A stretch of DNA of 64,000 nucleotides from positions 53,366 through 117,365 of IMG/VR virus record IMGVR_UViG_3300001242_000019; one strand, written 5' to 3'. The notes beneath the pieces are model-generated. The model did not search any database. It saw only the letters and a list, made by a program, of their open reading frames with translations, and had not been told where the DNA came from. This document shows, piece by piece, positions 1-7,903 of the stretch. This stretch comes from a virus. Both the position numbers and the translations under genes were made by a program. The stretch's first letter is position 1; every line of letters starts with the position of its first letter.

Positions 1-460
1 GAGCAGGATTAATATAGCGAGTCCATAAGAGATCATCATTCTTTTGCTCGTTAATTAAAACATCCGGAATAACACCAGCATGAACAAAGATATGATTATC
101 AGTTCGAGCATAAGGACTAAGTCTACCTAAGAATTCAAGATGTTCTTCTGGAAATTCAGCACTCCAACGAGCATAGGATTCTAGCGTTGTATTACCGCCG
201 TTATAACAATAAGAAGCATAATCATATTGACCAGCTAAATAGCCAATTAACATAGCCTCATGGTTACCCATTAGGGCAATTGCTCCTTCGGAACAAAGTT
301 TCATAACATAATCTACAGTTTTAGCAGAGTTGGGTCCACGATCGATGTAATCACCGAGTAAGATAAGTTGATCTACCTTAGGGTCATAATTAGCCTTAGC
401 TAAGGCTCGTTCTAGCGGTTTAAAGTATCCATGTAAATCACTTGCTGTTAATACTCGCAC
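1..460 (-). CDS. Calcineurin-like metallophosphatase (N-terminal part; gene runs off the window)
   Basis: Reading from a GTG start at 460, preceded by GGAGGTGATACC, gives the metallophosphoesterase signature in order: SDLHG near residue 8, GDYIDRG near 37, GNHE near 64, and HAG near 133. This is the PrpA/ApaH type of serine/threonine or dinucleotide phosphatase, which holds two metal ions through these Asp, His and Asn residues. The C-terminus lies beyond base 1. Such enzymes are common in large phages; the substrate (phosphoprotein, Ap4A, or polynucleotide end) cannot be told from the sequence. Confidence 0.9.
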   Translation of the reverse strand, partial: MRVLTASDLHGYFKPLERALAKANYDPKVDQLILLGDYIDRGPNSAKTVDYVMKLCSEGAIALMGNHEAMLIGYLAGQYDYASYCYNGGNTTLESYARWSAEFPEEHLEFLGRLSPYARTDNHIFVHAGVIPDVLINEQKNDDLLWTRYINPA

Positions 461-480
461 GGTATCACCTCCATTACCTA

Positions 481-506
481 TAGTATACCATATTGTAACG
501 CAATTA
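481..506 (-). promoter_or_regulatory. Repeated phage promoter-like element (copy 1)
   Basis: Minus strand reads TATAATT, then GCGTTACAATATGG, then TATACT. The GTTACAA box followed by TGnTATAMT (extended -10) recurs ahead of most operons in the window. This copy lies just upstream of the phosphatase start. Confidence 0.6.
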
Positions 507-546
507 TACAGATAACCCGTGCTTAATTAAGCACGGGTTATCTGTA
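507..546 (-). terminator. Perfect 40-base palindrome after dUTPase
   Basis: The two 20-base arms are exact inverted repeats (CAGATAACCCGTGC inside). It begins one base beyond the dUTPase stop and separates it from the next promoter, as expected for an intrinsic terminator or transcript-end hairpin. Confidence 0.75.
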
Positions 547-981
547 TTAAGTAAGTCCTGTTGACATGAAGCCATGAGAACCACGGTCAGTTTCTTCGTG
601 ACGATTAACCAATCGAAAATCCAAAGAGGCACAAGGCATGACAATCATTTGCGCTATACGATCGCCTCGACGAATTTTCTTAGGCCAGAAACTAAGGTTC
701 ATCGTAATGGCATGGATCACTCCAATATAACCCGAGTCTACGGTTCCTGGAATCGTTAAGATTCCATTAACACTTAATCCACTACGTCCCGTAATACGTG
801 CAAAGAATCCTTGAGGTATACTAATCTGAGCGTTGACGGGTATCTTTACAACCTTAAAGGGCCATAGGATTATATCCTTAGTTGAGCACAAATCATAACC
901 GGCATCATGTCCAGGATGTTTACAGCGTGGCTCACTGATTGTTGTATCAGGAAGCACTATAGGTACTGTTAGTTTATGCAT
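547..981 (-). CDS. dut: dUTPase (trimeric dUTP diphosphatase)
   Basis: All five conserved dUTPase motifs are present in order: DAGYDL, GRSGLS, GTVDSGYIG, RRGDRIAQ and the C-terminal RGSHGFMSTG. The 144-residue length fits the trimeric family. It hydrolyses dUTP to dUMP and pyrophosphate, keeping uracil out of phage DNA and supplying dUMP to the ThyX encoded near 51 kb. The ATG at 981 has an AGGG upstream; a TTG at 999 is an alternative. It overlaps the end of the upstream gene by 8 bases, so the two are probably translated together. Confidence 0.95.
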   Translation of the reverse strand: MHKLTVPIVLPDTTISEPRCKHPGHDAGYDLCSTKDIILWPFKVVKIPVNAQISIPQGFFARITGRSGLSVNGILTIPGTVDSGYIGVIHAITMNLSFWPKKIRRGDRIAQMIVMPCASLDFRLVNRHEETDRGSHGFMSTGLT

Positions 982-1285
982 TTGAACCAACCCTATCAAT
1001 TAAGATTTTCCAATCAGTGGTTAATGATTTAGTGATCTCAATGGTATTAAATTTATCGCCCGCCTCGATGCCGTCAGCAATTTCTTCAAGGGTCTCAGAA
1101 GTACTTAAGCGAACTTCTCTACTGTCTTCGGTTAATTGACTTTCAGAAAACGTAGTGTATTCGGCATAGAGTTTAGTTTTCTTATTACCCTTGCGTAATT
1201 CTAAATGAAAGGTTTTAATACGTCCTTCTAGAATGGTCTGAGCAAGTTCTCTTAAGTCTCCGACATTAACATTGTTCTTAACTAT
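974..1285 (-). CDS. Unknown protein, apparent ATA start
   Basis: I do not recognise this 103-residue protein; it is acidic, mixed alpha/beta in character and has no clear motif. The strong site AAGGAGGTG ends 8 bases before an in-frame ATA at 1285, and there is no ATG, GTG or TTG at a proper distance. An in-frame TTG at 1309 lies upstream of the ribosome site and has none of its own. ATA is therefore my preferred start. It overlaps dut. Confidence 0.65.
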   Translation of the reverse strand: MVKNNVNVGDLRELAQTILEGRIKTFHLELRKGNKKTKLYAEYTTFSESQLTEDSREVRLSTSETLEEIADGIEAGDKFNTIEITKSLTTDWKILIDRVGSNA

Positions 1286-1334
1286 TTTAAACACCTCCTT
1301 AAAGTACAAACTTGGGAAGCTTACGTGACATAAC

Positions 1335-1907
1335 TTATTCCTTATCGAAGACCGTTACAGTTAGTTTCTTGCGACCCCATCGAACACTATCATCGTAACT
1401 TCCCATAAACAAATCAATAATGTGACCATGAATTGCACCTCCGGTATCTTCTGCAATTCCATAACCATAGCCTGGAACATAAATCTTAGATCCTAAAGGT
1501 ATTATCTTAGGATCTACAGCAATTGTTCCAACCTTAGGCCACACTCCGGTACATGTTCTACCGCCAGTCCAAGAATAGGCTACGGTATCTAATGTTATCT
1601 TATACTGACGTCCTTTGGGTTCACTGCGAGATGGTGTCGCTTGATGCTTTTTTAGCTCTGCGATGTCCGATCGCTGCTCAGCTATAATCTTTTCTTGCTT
1701 GGTCATTTCAGTCGTAACCAAATCTAATGTGTCCGTAGAATCCTTAAGACTCTTATTTAATGATTGGATCGTAGTTTGTTGTTCACTTATAAGTTTATTT
1801 GTATTTCCGACATAGTCATAGGCCGGAATAGCGATGGACGCTAGGATCATAAATCCTCCCAGCGCCACTGCTATTGGTTTTCTGCTAGATCGTTTAATAA
1901 TGTTCAC
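1335..1907 (-). CDS. Membrane-anchored 3D-domain cell-wall protein
   Basis: A basic N-terminus and hydrophobic stretch (about residues 13-30) look like a signal anchor, followed by a coiled-coil stalk (about 35-90). The C-terminus carries the 3D domain, named for three aspartates: AVDPKIIPLGS, AEDTGGAI and IIDLFM are readable. This double-psi-beta-barrel domain occurs in lytic transglycosylase-like peptidoglycan enzymes of Bacillota (YorM, YocH, Sps). The GTG start follows directly on the TAG stop of the upstream gene, so translation is coupled. It may help entry, lysis or wall remodelling; being placed among early genes is unusual for a lysin. Confidence 0.85.
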   Translation of the reverse strand: MNIIKRSSRKPIAVALGGFMILASIAIPAYDYVGNTNKLISEQQTTIQSLNKSLKDSTDTLDLVTTEMTKQEKIIAEQRSDIAELKKHQATPSRSEPKGRQYKITLDTVAYSWTGGRTCTGVWPKVGTIAVDPKIIPLGSKIYVPGYGYGIAEDTGGAIHGHIIDLFMGSYDDSVRWGRKKLTVTVFDKE

Positions 1908-2492
1908 CTACTCGTTATCTTCTGTGTAAGCATCCAATGTCTTGATCATGAGACTTGCTTCTGACTTTGTTAACTCGGCACTCTTAACTTTGCCGGTTAG
2001 CGCAGTCATCTGTTCTCTCATCCAATCTTTAGATACTTTCTTTTGCTTCATTAAGACAGCAATCTTATTGACTTGTGCATCCGTAATTAAGTCTTCATTT
2101 TTAGCATACGGATCTTCGACCTCGTCAATCAGGAGCATATCAATACCTAACATGTCACGTAAGGCTCTCCCCTTAGCTCGTGTCTCTGCTACTCGACACT
2201 TATGCTTAGCTACTTTAGCGCCGACATTAACGCTATCAGCATCTCCTAGAGCTGACCATTCATTGCCGTTTTTATCAACGGCTGTAGCAACAACAATAAT
2301 TAGCCCGCCGTTATCTTTGCCTGGAGTCTCTACGACTAGAGGTTGTTTAAAGCCTTTAAAGCCTTCTGCATGAGCTAATGTGATAAGTCCTCCATAGATG
2401 ATATAGTCTTTACCTTGGATGTTCTTGACAAATTCCGCTTTGAATTCATCGGATAACTCGCGCTTCTTAGCTGGAGCCTGAACGTCACTCAT
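1908..2492 (-). CDS. Putative single-strand annealing/recombination protein
   Basis: The 194-residue protein has a core with GDADSVNVGAKVAK, RVAETRAKGRALRDMLGI, a pattern I associate with phage and archaeal proteins of the Rad52/ERF-like annealing group. The C-terminal 50 residues (TDAQVNKIAVLMKQ onward) resemble the helical tail often attached to such proteins. Position between a helicase, RecA and SSB supports a recombination role. ATG at 2492 sits 8 bases after AAGGAGG. The assignment is by memory of pattern, so moderate. Confidence 0.6.
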   Translation of the reverse strand: MSDVQAPAKKRELSDEFKAEFVKNIQGKDYIIYGGLITLAHAEGFKGFKQPLVVETPGKDNGGLIIVVATAVDKNGNEWSALGDADSVNVGAKVAKHKCRVAETRAKGRALRDMLGIDMLLIDEVEDPYAKNEDLITDAQVNKIAVLMKQKKVSKDWMREQMTALTGKVKSAELTKSEASLMIKTLDAYTEDNE

Positions 2493-2513
2493 ATTAATTC
2501 CTCCTTGCATTAC

Positions 2514-2540
2514 CTATATTATAACATAATGTAACACACT
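2514..2540 (-). promoter_or_regulatory. Repeated phage promoter-like element (copy 2)
   Basis: Minus strand GTGTTACATTATG T TATAAT: the GTTACA box and a perfect extended -10 (TGTTATAAT), directly upstream of the annealing-protein operon. Confidence 0.65.
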
Positions 2541-2549
2541 TGTCTAAAC

Positions 2550-4472
2550 CTAGAGCTTTAGTAGAACTTTACTAGGTATCTCCCCGATAAATCGGCTTGG
2601 TGAATTGTTTTCAATCCCCTTAAATCCACGGCGAGCGTTAGCATATGTGATATAAAGTTCATCCTTAGCACGAGTCACCCCGACATAGCAAAGACGTCGT
2701 TCTTCCTCCAAGGCTTCCGGTGTATTGATTGAATTGGCATGTGGAAATAGGTTCTCTTCCATACCTACGAGAAAGACAATAGGGCTTTCCATTCCCTTGC
2801 TGGCATGAACACTCATCATCTTAATAGACTTCGGTTTGTTTTCGCTATCCTTCGTAGAAGCTAGGGCAATATTCTCTAAAAACTCTGTTAGGTCGGGAGC
2901 ATCTGATAACAACTCATAGCTCTTAGCAATACTGATTAACTCATCTAGATTAGCCTTACGGTCTAATGACTCTGGTGTATTTTCATTAACCAAATTATCA
3001 TAGTAACTCGTATTTTTCCAGATGAGATCCAGCATATCTGTTACGGGTGTGTTGCTATAGCTACTCCCTACAGAATAAGCACTGCTTAATTTACTGAGTG
3101 TACTCATTGCTGACTCTAACGAGGCTTGAGATTTAGATTGCTTACACGTAAAGGTATTAGCCGAGTCATAAGCGCTAAGATTAAAATTCTCTGCTTGAGA
3201 TAGGATGTTCTTAATTGATGTAGATCCTAGGGCGTCAAGCGTATTGAGTATTCGCTCCATAGCTAGATCATCGTCATTGTTAGAAACGATTTTGAGCCAA
3301 GCTAAGATATCTTTGACTTCTTTACGCCCATAAAAACTGAAGACACCCGTCATATCATAAGGAATTTGAAAGTTCATAAACTTATCTTCGAAGGCTCGTG
3401 ATTGATAGTTCGTACGATACAAGACCATGATATCATCATAGTTATAGCCGCCATGGCGTACTAAGTTTTGAATTTCATCCGCTACAAAACGTGCTTCGTC
3501 GTCGCCCGTAGGTGCCTCATAAAGCTTAATCTGATTACCAACCTTACGCTTTGAAAAGATGGTCTTGTCTAATTGCTTAAGATTGTTTTTGATAATAGCA
3601 TTACCGGCATAAACTACGGTTTGAGTTGATCGATAGTTTTGTTCAAGCTTAATGATTTTCGGGTTATACTCTTCAATAAAGTTGTGCAGATTTTGAATGT
3701 CTGCCCCTCTCCAGGAATAAATAGCCTGGGCATCATCAGTTACAGCAAAGATGTTATTTGTATTGCCCGCTAATAACTTAACGAGTTGATACTGAGCATA
3801 GTTACTGTCCTGTGTTTCATCAAGGAGTATATACTTGAATTTATTTTGGTAGTATTCACGAGCTATACTAGATTGTTTAAGTAATTGACACGTCTTCATG
3901 ATCAAGTCATCGAAATCTAGGCATTTAATCTTAGTAAGTCTTTTCTGATAGTCAAGATAACAATCGCCCACCAAAGCTCGGTCATAATCTTTACTCGTAT
4001 TCAAATAATCACTAGGTGTTAGAAGTTTATTCTTCTGAGTGCTAATGCGACTAAGAATCCTGCCCTCATTAACATAATTATTGTTTGGAGCGACCTTCTT
4101 AAGAACTTCTTTGATGATCTTCTTTTGTTCATCGGCATCAATGATTGTAAACTTAGGACTAAGACCAATTTCATTTGCATACCTGCGTAATATCTTAACG
4201 CAAATACTATGATAGGTTCCCATCCATATATCCGATGCTAAAACATCACCAATGTATCCCTTGATACGTTCTTTCATCTCAGTAGCTGCTTTGTTCGTAA
4301 AGGTTACAGTCAAAATGTTACGAGCCTTAATACCTTCTTCGATCATATAAGCGATGCGGCGGGTAAGAACTGCCGTTTTACCCGCGCCAGGCCCCGCAAT
4401 AACAAGACAGGACTCATCAAATGTCTCGGTAATTGCTTCGAGTTGAGCATCATTAAGTCCATCAAGTAACAT
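2550..4472 (-). CDS. UvrD/Rep/PcrA-family 3'-5' DNA helicase (SF1A)
   Basis: The 640-residue protein has the full set of superfamily 1A motifs: Walker A AGPGAGKT near residue 28, TFTNKAATEM (Ia), DETQDSN (II), DDAQAIYSWRGA (III), LEQNYRST (IV), VHASKGME (V) and RRLCYVGVTRA (VI). It unwinds DNA with ATP hydrolysis in replication restart, repair or recombination. The ATG at 4472 has AAGGAG at 7 bases; a GTG codon just before it is less likely. The start overlaps the zinc-finger gene upstream by 11 bases. Confidence 0.95.
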   Translation of the reverse strand: MLLDGLNDAQLEAITETFDESCLVIAGPGAGKTAVLTRRIAYMIEEGIKARNILTVTFTNKAATEMKERIKGYIGDVLASDIWMGTYHSICVKILRRYANEIGLSPKFTIIDADEQKKIIKEVLKKVAPNNNYVNEGRILSRISTQKNKLLTPSDYLNTSKDYDRALVGDCYLDYQKRLTKIKCLDFDDLIMKTCQLLKQSSIAREYYQNKFKYILLDETQDSNYAQYQLVKLLAGNTNNIFAVTDDAQAIYSWRGADIQNLHNFIEEYNPKIIKLEQNYRSTQTVVYAGNAIIKNNLKQLDKTIFSKRKVGNQIKLYEAPTGDDEARFVADEIQNLVRHGGYNYDDIMVLYRTNYQSRAFEDKFMNFQIPYDMTGVFSFYGRKEVKDILAWLKIVSNNDDDLAMERILNTLDALGSTSIKNILSQAENFNLSAYDSANTFTCKQSKSQASLESAMSTLSKLSSAYSVGSSYSNTPVTDMLDLIWKNTSYYDNLVNENTPESLDRKANLDELISIAKSYELLSDAPDLTEFLENIALASTKDSENKPKSIKMMSVHASKGMESPIVFLVGMEENLFPHANSINTPEALEEERRLCYVGVTRAKDELYITYANARRGFKGIENNSPSRFIGEIPSKVLLKL

Positions 4473-4800
4473 CACTGTTCTCCTTCTTGAGCCAGGTATT
4501 TATATCACCACCGCATTTAACACAGAGATTTAGCTTATTAGCACATGTCGTACAAATTTTAGGTGTATTTGTATTGTGATAGCCAAAGACATTATCACAT
4601 ACTCGACATGTATAATCCGTGAATGCTTGACCAGCAATCATACCACTACGTAAATAATGACATGTCCGGCAGAGTTGAACCTTATGACGTCTATGACTAT
4701 CACGATCAGTGTTATAGTCTTGAAGCATCTTTAAAGTATGCTCTGCTAAGGACTTGCCGTAGTGAGTTGCCATATGAATATCTTGTTTAGTCCATGGCAT
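4462..4800 (-). CDS. Small protein with multiple CxxC zinc ribbons
   Basis: The 112-residue protein holds several CxxC pairs: CRTCHYL, CRVCDNV, CTTCANK and CVKCGG, which should bind two zinc ions. It lies between the acidic gene downstream of RecA and the UvrD helicase, so it may be a helicase partner or a nucleic-acid-binding adaptor, but no family is recognised. ATG at 4800 has GGAG at 8 bases. Confidence 0.8.
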   Translation of the reverse strand: MPWTKQDIHMATHYGKSLAEHTLKMLQDYNTDRDSHRRHKVQLCRTCHYLRSGMIAGQAFTDYTCRVCDNVFGYHNTNTPKICTTCANKLNLCVKCGGDINTWLKKENSDVT

Positions 4801-4812
4801 AAATCTCACTCC

Positions 4813-5268
4813 TTAAAATGGTAGATATTCTCCAGGAACCTTATTAATTGGAATAGGTTCTTCACCTTTGACACTTACAAGAGGTTCGCCTAGATCAGTA
4901 TATTCTCCTGTAAAGATAACATCTGTTGATGGACATGTTGCTGCCATAAGTTCCTCGTCATTAATAAAGTCTTCACTGTCTTGTTGTTCAAGATACTCTT
5001 CATCATTTCCAGCTTCTCCCGGAAATCCACGAAGAACTTCTTCTTCATTAGTTAACCAAGCTTGGAATTCATCATTATTTATTGGAGAAACTTCTTCGTC
5101 ATTCACTTGAACAACATCAAGTAATGCTTCAATAGTGGCTAAGTTAGTTAATAACTTAGCCCTATAGATAGTATTATCCAAGTGAATACCCGAGTCGACT
5201 AGCTGTTTACTTGAATTTGTTAGTAAACGCAAGGTATTTAACAAGCGTTGTTCGCTTAAAACAATCAT
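4813..5268 (-). CDS. Acidic unknown protein after RecA
   Basis: The 151-residue protein has an N-terminal helical half and a strongly acidic second half (EEEVLRGFPGEAGNDEEYLE). Its ATG overlaps the recA stop (ATGA), implying coupled translation and perhaps a shared task. No family recognised. Confidence 0.75.
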   Translation of the reverse strand: MIVLSEQRLLNTLRLLTNSSKQLVDSGIHLDNTIYRAKLLTNLATIEALLDVVQVNDEEVSPINNDEFQAWLTNEEEVLRGFPGEAGNDEEYLEQQDSEDFINDEELMAATCPSTDVIFTGEYTDLGEPLVSVKGEEPIPINKVPGEYLPF

Positions 5269-6488
5269 ACGGGTTCACCTTCCTCTTCATCGGAACCTAC
5301 TGTAGTTTCATCAGCAATGACTTCGATAAAGACTTCAGCAAGTTCTGCATCTTCGGCAACGATTTGATCAACTTCTTCGACATCTAGGCCCATAGTCTTT
5401 ACTTCTCCAGCAAGTAACCGAGCCATCATTAATGTACGAATCTCCGTATAGAAATCAGGATTGTTCTGGAAGAACGCTAATAGTTTGGCAGCGCCATTCC
5501 ATTTCATAAGAACACCATCTTGCTGAATGACGGATTCATCCTTTTGAACAACCATAACACCATCACGGACGACACAATCTCCATCATCCTTTTCGTAAAA
5601 GATCCACGCTCCAGACTTACGAAGGATTCCCTGCTCACAGGCTGCGTTTGTGATCTCTCCGATTAAATCAATACCTTCGCCATACTTAACGATGTACTGG
5701 CATTTCTTATAAGGATTAGTATACGTACATCGGTTTTTACGAACACGACATTGAACTTTCATGGCTTCTTCTTCGTCATAACCATCCTTGGCCTCTAGTT
5801 TGATCTTATTAAAATCAACTCGCTGACTAGCAAAGAATCCAAGCGCCTTACCACCGGTAGTTACCGTGGGTTTATACTTATCCATGGTGGCGCGAAACTG
5901 ATTGATAAAGATGCACGTTGTTTTAGTCTTGTTGGCGATCGCTACGATCTTACGCATTAACTTGCTCATCATACGTGCGGTCTCGGCCACACCTACCTCG
6001 GCCATTTGCGAGTTCATCTCTCGGATGGTTGATAGGCCTGCTACTGAGTTAACTACAACACCTCGAAGATCATTCGATCGAATTAAGGCCTCAAGAACAT
6101 CTAATCCGTTTTCAGCACCCAAGTCATCCATGTCCCAATAGATAATACGGTTAAGATCAACCCCATGGACGTCTTTAGCATAGTCTGGATCATAACTGGC
6201 CTCTGTTTCAAACCAACCCCAGACTCCTTCTGGGTGTACTTTCTGATCATCAGAGATAATCTCTAGAGCCATGCTCGTCTTACCTGAACTTTGTTCTCCT
6301 GCAAACTCAATGACACGACCGACAGCACAACCGCCGCCCATCGCCATATTGAGTTCTAAGCTCGGTGTAGGAATGAATTCAATCTTTAGCTGTTCCATCA
6401 TGTTAACCGCTCGATCAACAACAACCTTGCCAGCTTTCTTATTGATCCCGTCAATGATTTTATCAAGAACTCCTTTGGCTACTGCCAT
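5265..6488 (-). CDS. recA: RecA-family recombinase
   Basis: Walker A GEQSSGKT (residues 64-71), the Walker B region GVVVNSVAGL, the MAW-like segment with SKLMRKI, and the L2 signature INQFRATM...TTGGKAL are in the RecA order. The 407 residues are slightly longer than cellular RecA because of an acidic C-terminal tail, as in phage UvsX-type recombinases. It forms filaments on single-stranded DNA and pairs it with duplex DNA. ATG at 6488 follows AAGGAGG by 6 bases. It sits with SSB, DnaE and the helicase in one operon. Confidence 0.95.
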   Translation of the reverse strand: MAVAKGVLDKIIDGINKKAGKVVVDRAVNMMEQLKIEFIPTPSLELNMAMGGGCAVGRVIEFAGEQSSGKTSMALEIISDDQKVHPEGVWGWFETEASYDPDYAKDVHGVDLNRIIYWDMDDLGAENGLDVLEALIRSNDLRGVVVNSVAGLSTIREMNSQMAEVGVAETARMMSKLMRKIVAIANKTKTTCIFINQFRATMDKYKPTVTTGGKALGFFASQRVDFNKIKLEAKDGYDEEEAMKVQCRVRKNRCTYTNPYKKCQYIVKYGEGIDLIGEITNAACEQGILRKSGAWIFYEKDDGDCVVRDGVMVVQKDESVIQQDGVLMKWNGAAKLLAFFQNNPDFYTEIRTLMMARLLAGEVKTMGLDVEEVDQIVAEDAELAEVFIEVIADETTVGSDEEEGEPV

Positions 6489-6489
6489 G

Positions 6490-6786
6490 TTAATCCTCCT
6501 TCTTGTGTTCACAACACTTACATAGCTTGGGTGAATGTATAATTAAAGGATCATTATCGCATTCAGAATCCCAAATACGTACGGTAAGTTTACCATCGTC
6601 ATCAACATCAACTAGGACTACAGTATCATCATTCAATGACACCCATATACCAAGATTTCCACCATCAGTAGTAGGCATTGCGGTTAATTCGCCAACAGAA
6701 GTTTGAACTTTAAGTCTTGGTGCATCAGAGTATTCCTTAATTTGATCTAGAATGCGCTTAGCCTCTTCGGGAGTTGGTCGATTCAA
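6490..6786 (-). CDS. Unknown protein with C-terminal CxxC
   Basis: The 98-residue protein begins at TTG (6786), 8 bases after GGAGG. The middle is beta-rich and acidic (VVLVDVDDDGKLTVRIWD), and the tail has CKCCEHKKED, a possible metal site. Ends two bases before recA. Confidence 0.7.
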   Translation of the reverse strand: MNRPTPEEAKRILDQIKEYSDAPRLKVQTSVGELTAMPTTDGGNLGIWVSLNDDTVVLVDVDDDGKLTVRIWDSECDNDPLIIHSPKLCKCCEHKKED

Positions 6787-6799
6787 CTTAATTACCTCC

Positions 6800-6982
6800 T
6801 TATTTTGCAGACTTATAGATATTCAATCCCATCTTGACTTCTTCACGGCCAGGGATTGCTATATTTCCTTCACTCGAAGCAATGATTATGCTTTTACCAG
6901 AGCTACTTAGCCCATAGGACTGAGCAAGATCTACTTCGATCAAGAGTTTGTCACCTTGAACTTCAACTTTGATGTTTTTCAA
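6800..6982 (-). CDS. Small conserved phage-type protein
   Basis: A 60-residue beta-rich protein (KLLIEVDLAQSYGLSSSGKS, then IPGREEVKMGLNIYK). I recall similar small proteins in Bacillota phages next to replication genes but cannot name a function. TTG start at 6982 follows AAAGGAG and overlaps the region of the preceding stop. Confidence 0.7.
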   Translation of the reverse strand: MKNIKVEVQGDKLLIEVDLAQSYGLSSSGKSIIIASSEGNIAIPGREEVKMGLNIYKSAK

Positions 6983-6983
6983 A

Positions 6984-7298
6984 TCACTTATCTCCTTTCT
7001 TCTTTAACATACTACGCAAGGTAATTAAATTACTTAGAGGATAAGAAAGAGCCGGGTTTTTCCTACGCTCTGTTCGAATCATCATGATAGAATCATCGAG
7101 AAGCGTAGCGGGATTAGCATAACCTTTAAATTCTAATCCTGCTTCACTGGCGTACCGCATTCCAAGATCATTAATGATCTTTAATGTATTATCCTTAGCG
7201 CTATCAATAGATTGACCTTCTTCGAGATGTGATTGATAGATATACATCACCATGTTAATCAATCCTTCGATAGCGCCCTCTTTAGTTGCTTGATCCAT
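6984..7298 (-). CDS. Helical unknown protein downstream of SSB
   Basis: A 104-residue mostly helical protein. Its ATG overlaps the ssb stop codon (TAATG), so it is translated with SSB. No motif recognised. Confidence 0.7.
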   Translation of the reverse strand: MDQATKEGAIEGLINMVMYIYQSHLEEGQSIDSAKDNTLKIINDLGMRYASEAGLEFKGYANPATLLDDSIMMIRTERRKNPALSYPLSNLITLRSMLKKKGDK

Positions 7299-7774
7299 TA
7301 GAATGGCAGACTTCCGTCGTCGTCTAGATCTTCACCATCGTCTTCTGCTTCGGCGGCAGCTTTAGCGGCAGCCTTAGCTTTCTTAGCTTTAGCTTTAGCC
7401 TTAGCATCATCGTCATCGGACTTAGAGGATTTACTACCGGAATCGTCGCCATCATCTTTGCCACCGACAAAATTGGCTTTGATAATATTAAAGTTATGGT
7501 TATATGTGGTATCGCCGTCATCATCTTTACCTTCCCATGTCTCATAAGAGCAGGTTACGCCGATGTGTTTGCCGTCTTCGAAGTATTGTTCGATAAACTC
7601 AGCGGTCTTGCCGAAGGCTTTCATGAATAAGAAGTTGTTGATTTTGTTAGCTTCCTTATCTTTCTCACTGATATAGTCTTTACGAACGGAGAGTGTAAAG
7701 GTTAAATACTTCTTATCCCCCTTGCCATTCATTTTCAGCTTGCCAATACGTCCCTCAAAGATACAAATATTCAT
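7298..7774 (-). CDS. ssb: Single-stranded DNA-binding protein
   Basis: The N-terminal 100 residues fit an OB fold (FEGRIGKLKMNGKGDKKYL, a KAFGK segment, EQYFEDGKHIGVTCSYETWE). A long Asp/Ala/Lys-rich linker follows, ending in the acidic tip DDDGSLPF, close to the DDDIPF tip that recruits partner proteins in bacterial SSB. It coats single-stranded DNA during replication. It is the first gene of an operon headed by a repeated promoter element. Confidence 0.85.
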   Translation of the reverse strand: MNICIFEGRIGKLKMNGKGDKKYLTFTLSVRKDYISEKDKEANKINNFLFMKAFGKTAEFIEQYFEDGKHIGVTCSYETWEGKDDDGDTTYNHNFNIIKANFVGGKDDGDDSGSKSSKSDDDDAKAKAKAKKAKAAAKAAAEAEDDGEDLDDDGSLPF

Positions 7775-7810
7775 TACAAATCGCTCCTTCTCAACTTAAT
7801 TTAATACTAA

Positions 7811-7840
7811 TAGTATTCCATTTTGTAATGTAAATTATAC
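7811..7840 (-). promoter_or_regulatory. Repeated phage promoter-like element (copy 3)
   Basis: Minus strand TATAATTTACATTACAAAATGG then AATACT, 37 bases or more upstream of ssb. It matches the GTTACAA-box plus extended -10 pattern. Confidence 0.6.
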
Positions 7841-7860
7841 ACTACAATTTATAGGAGGAT

Positions 7861-7892
7861 CCTCCTGCTCCCCAAAGGGGAGGAGCAGGAGG
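7861..7892 (-). terminator. GC-rich hairpin after the polymerase gene
   Basis: CCTCCTG pairs with CAGGAGG and CTCCCC with GGGGAG around an AAA loop, with a 3-base bulge. It lies 12 bases past the dnaE stop. Confidence 0.7.
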
Positions 7893-7903
7893 CCCGACTA
7901 AAC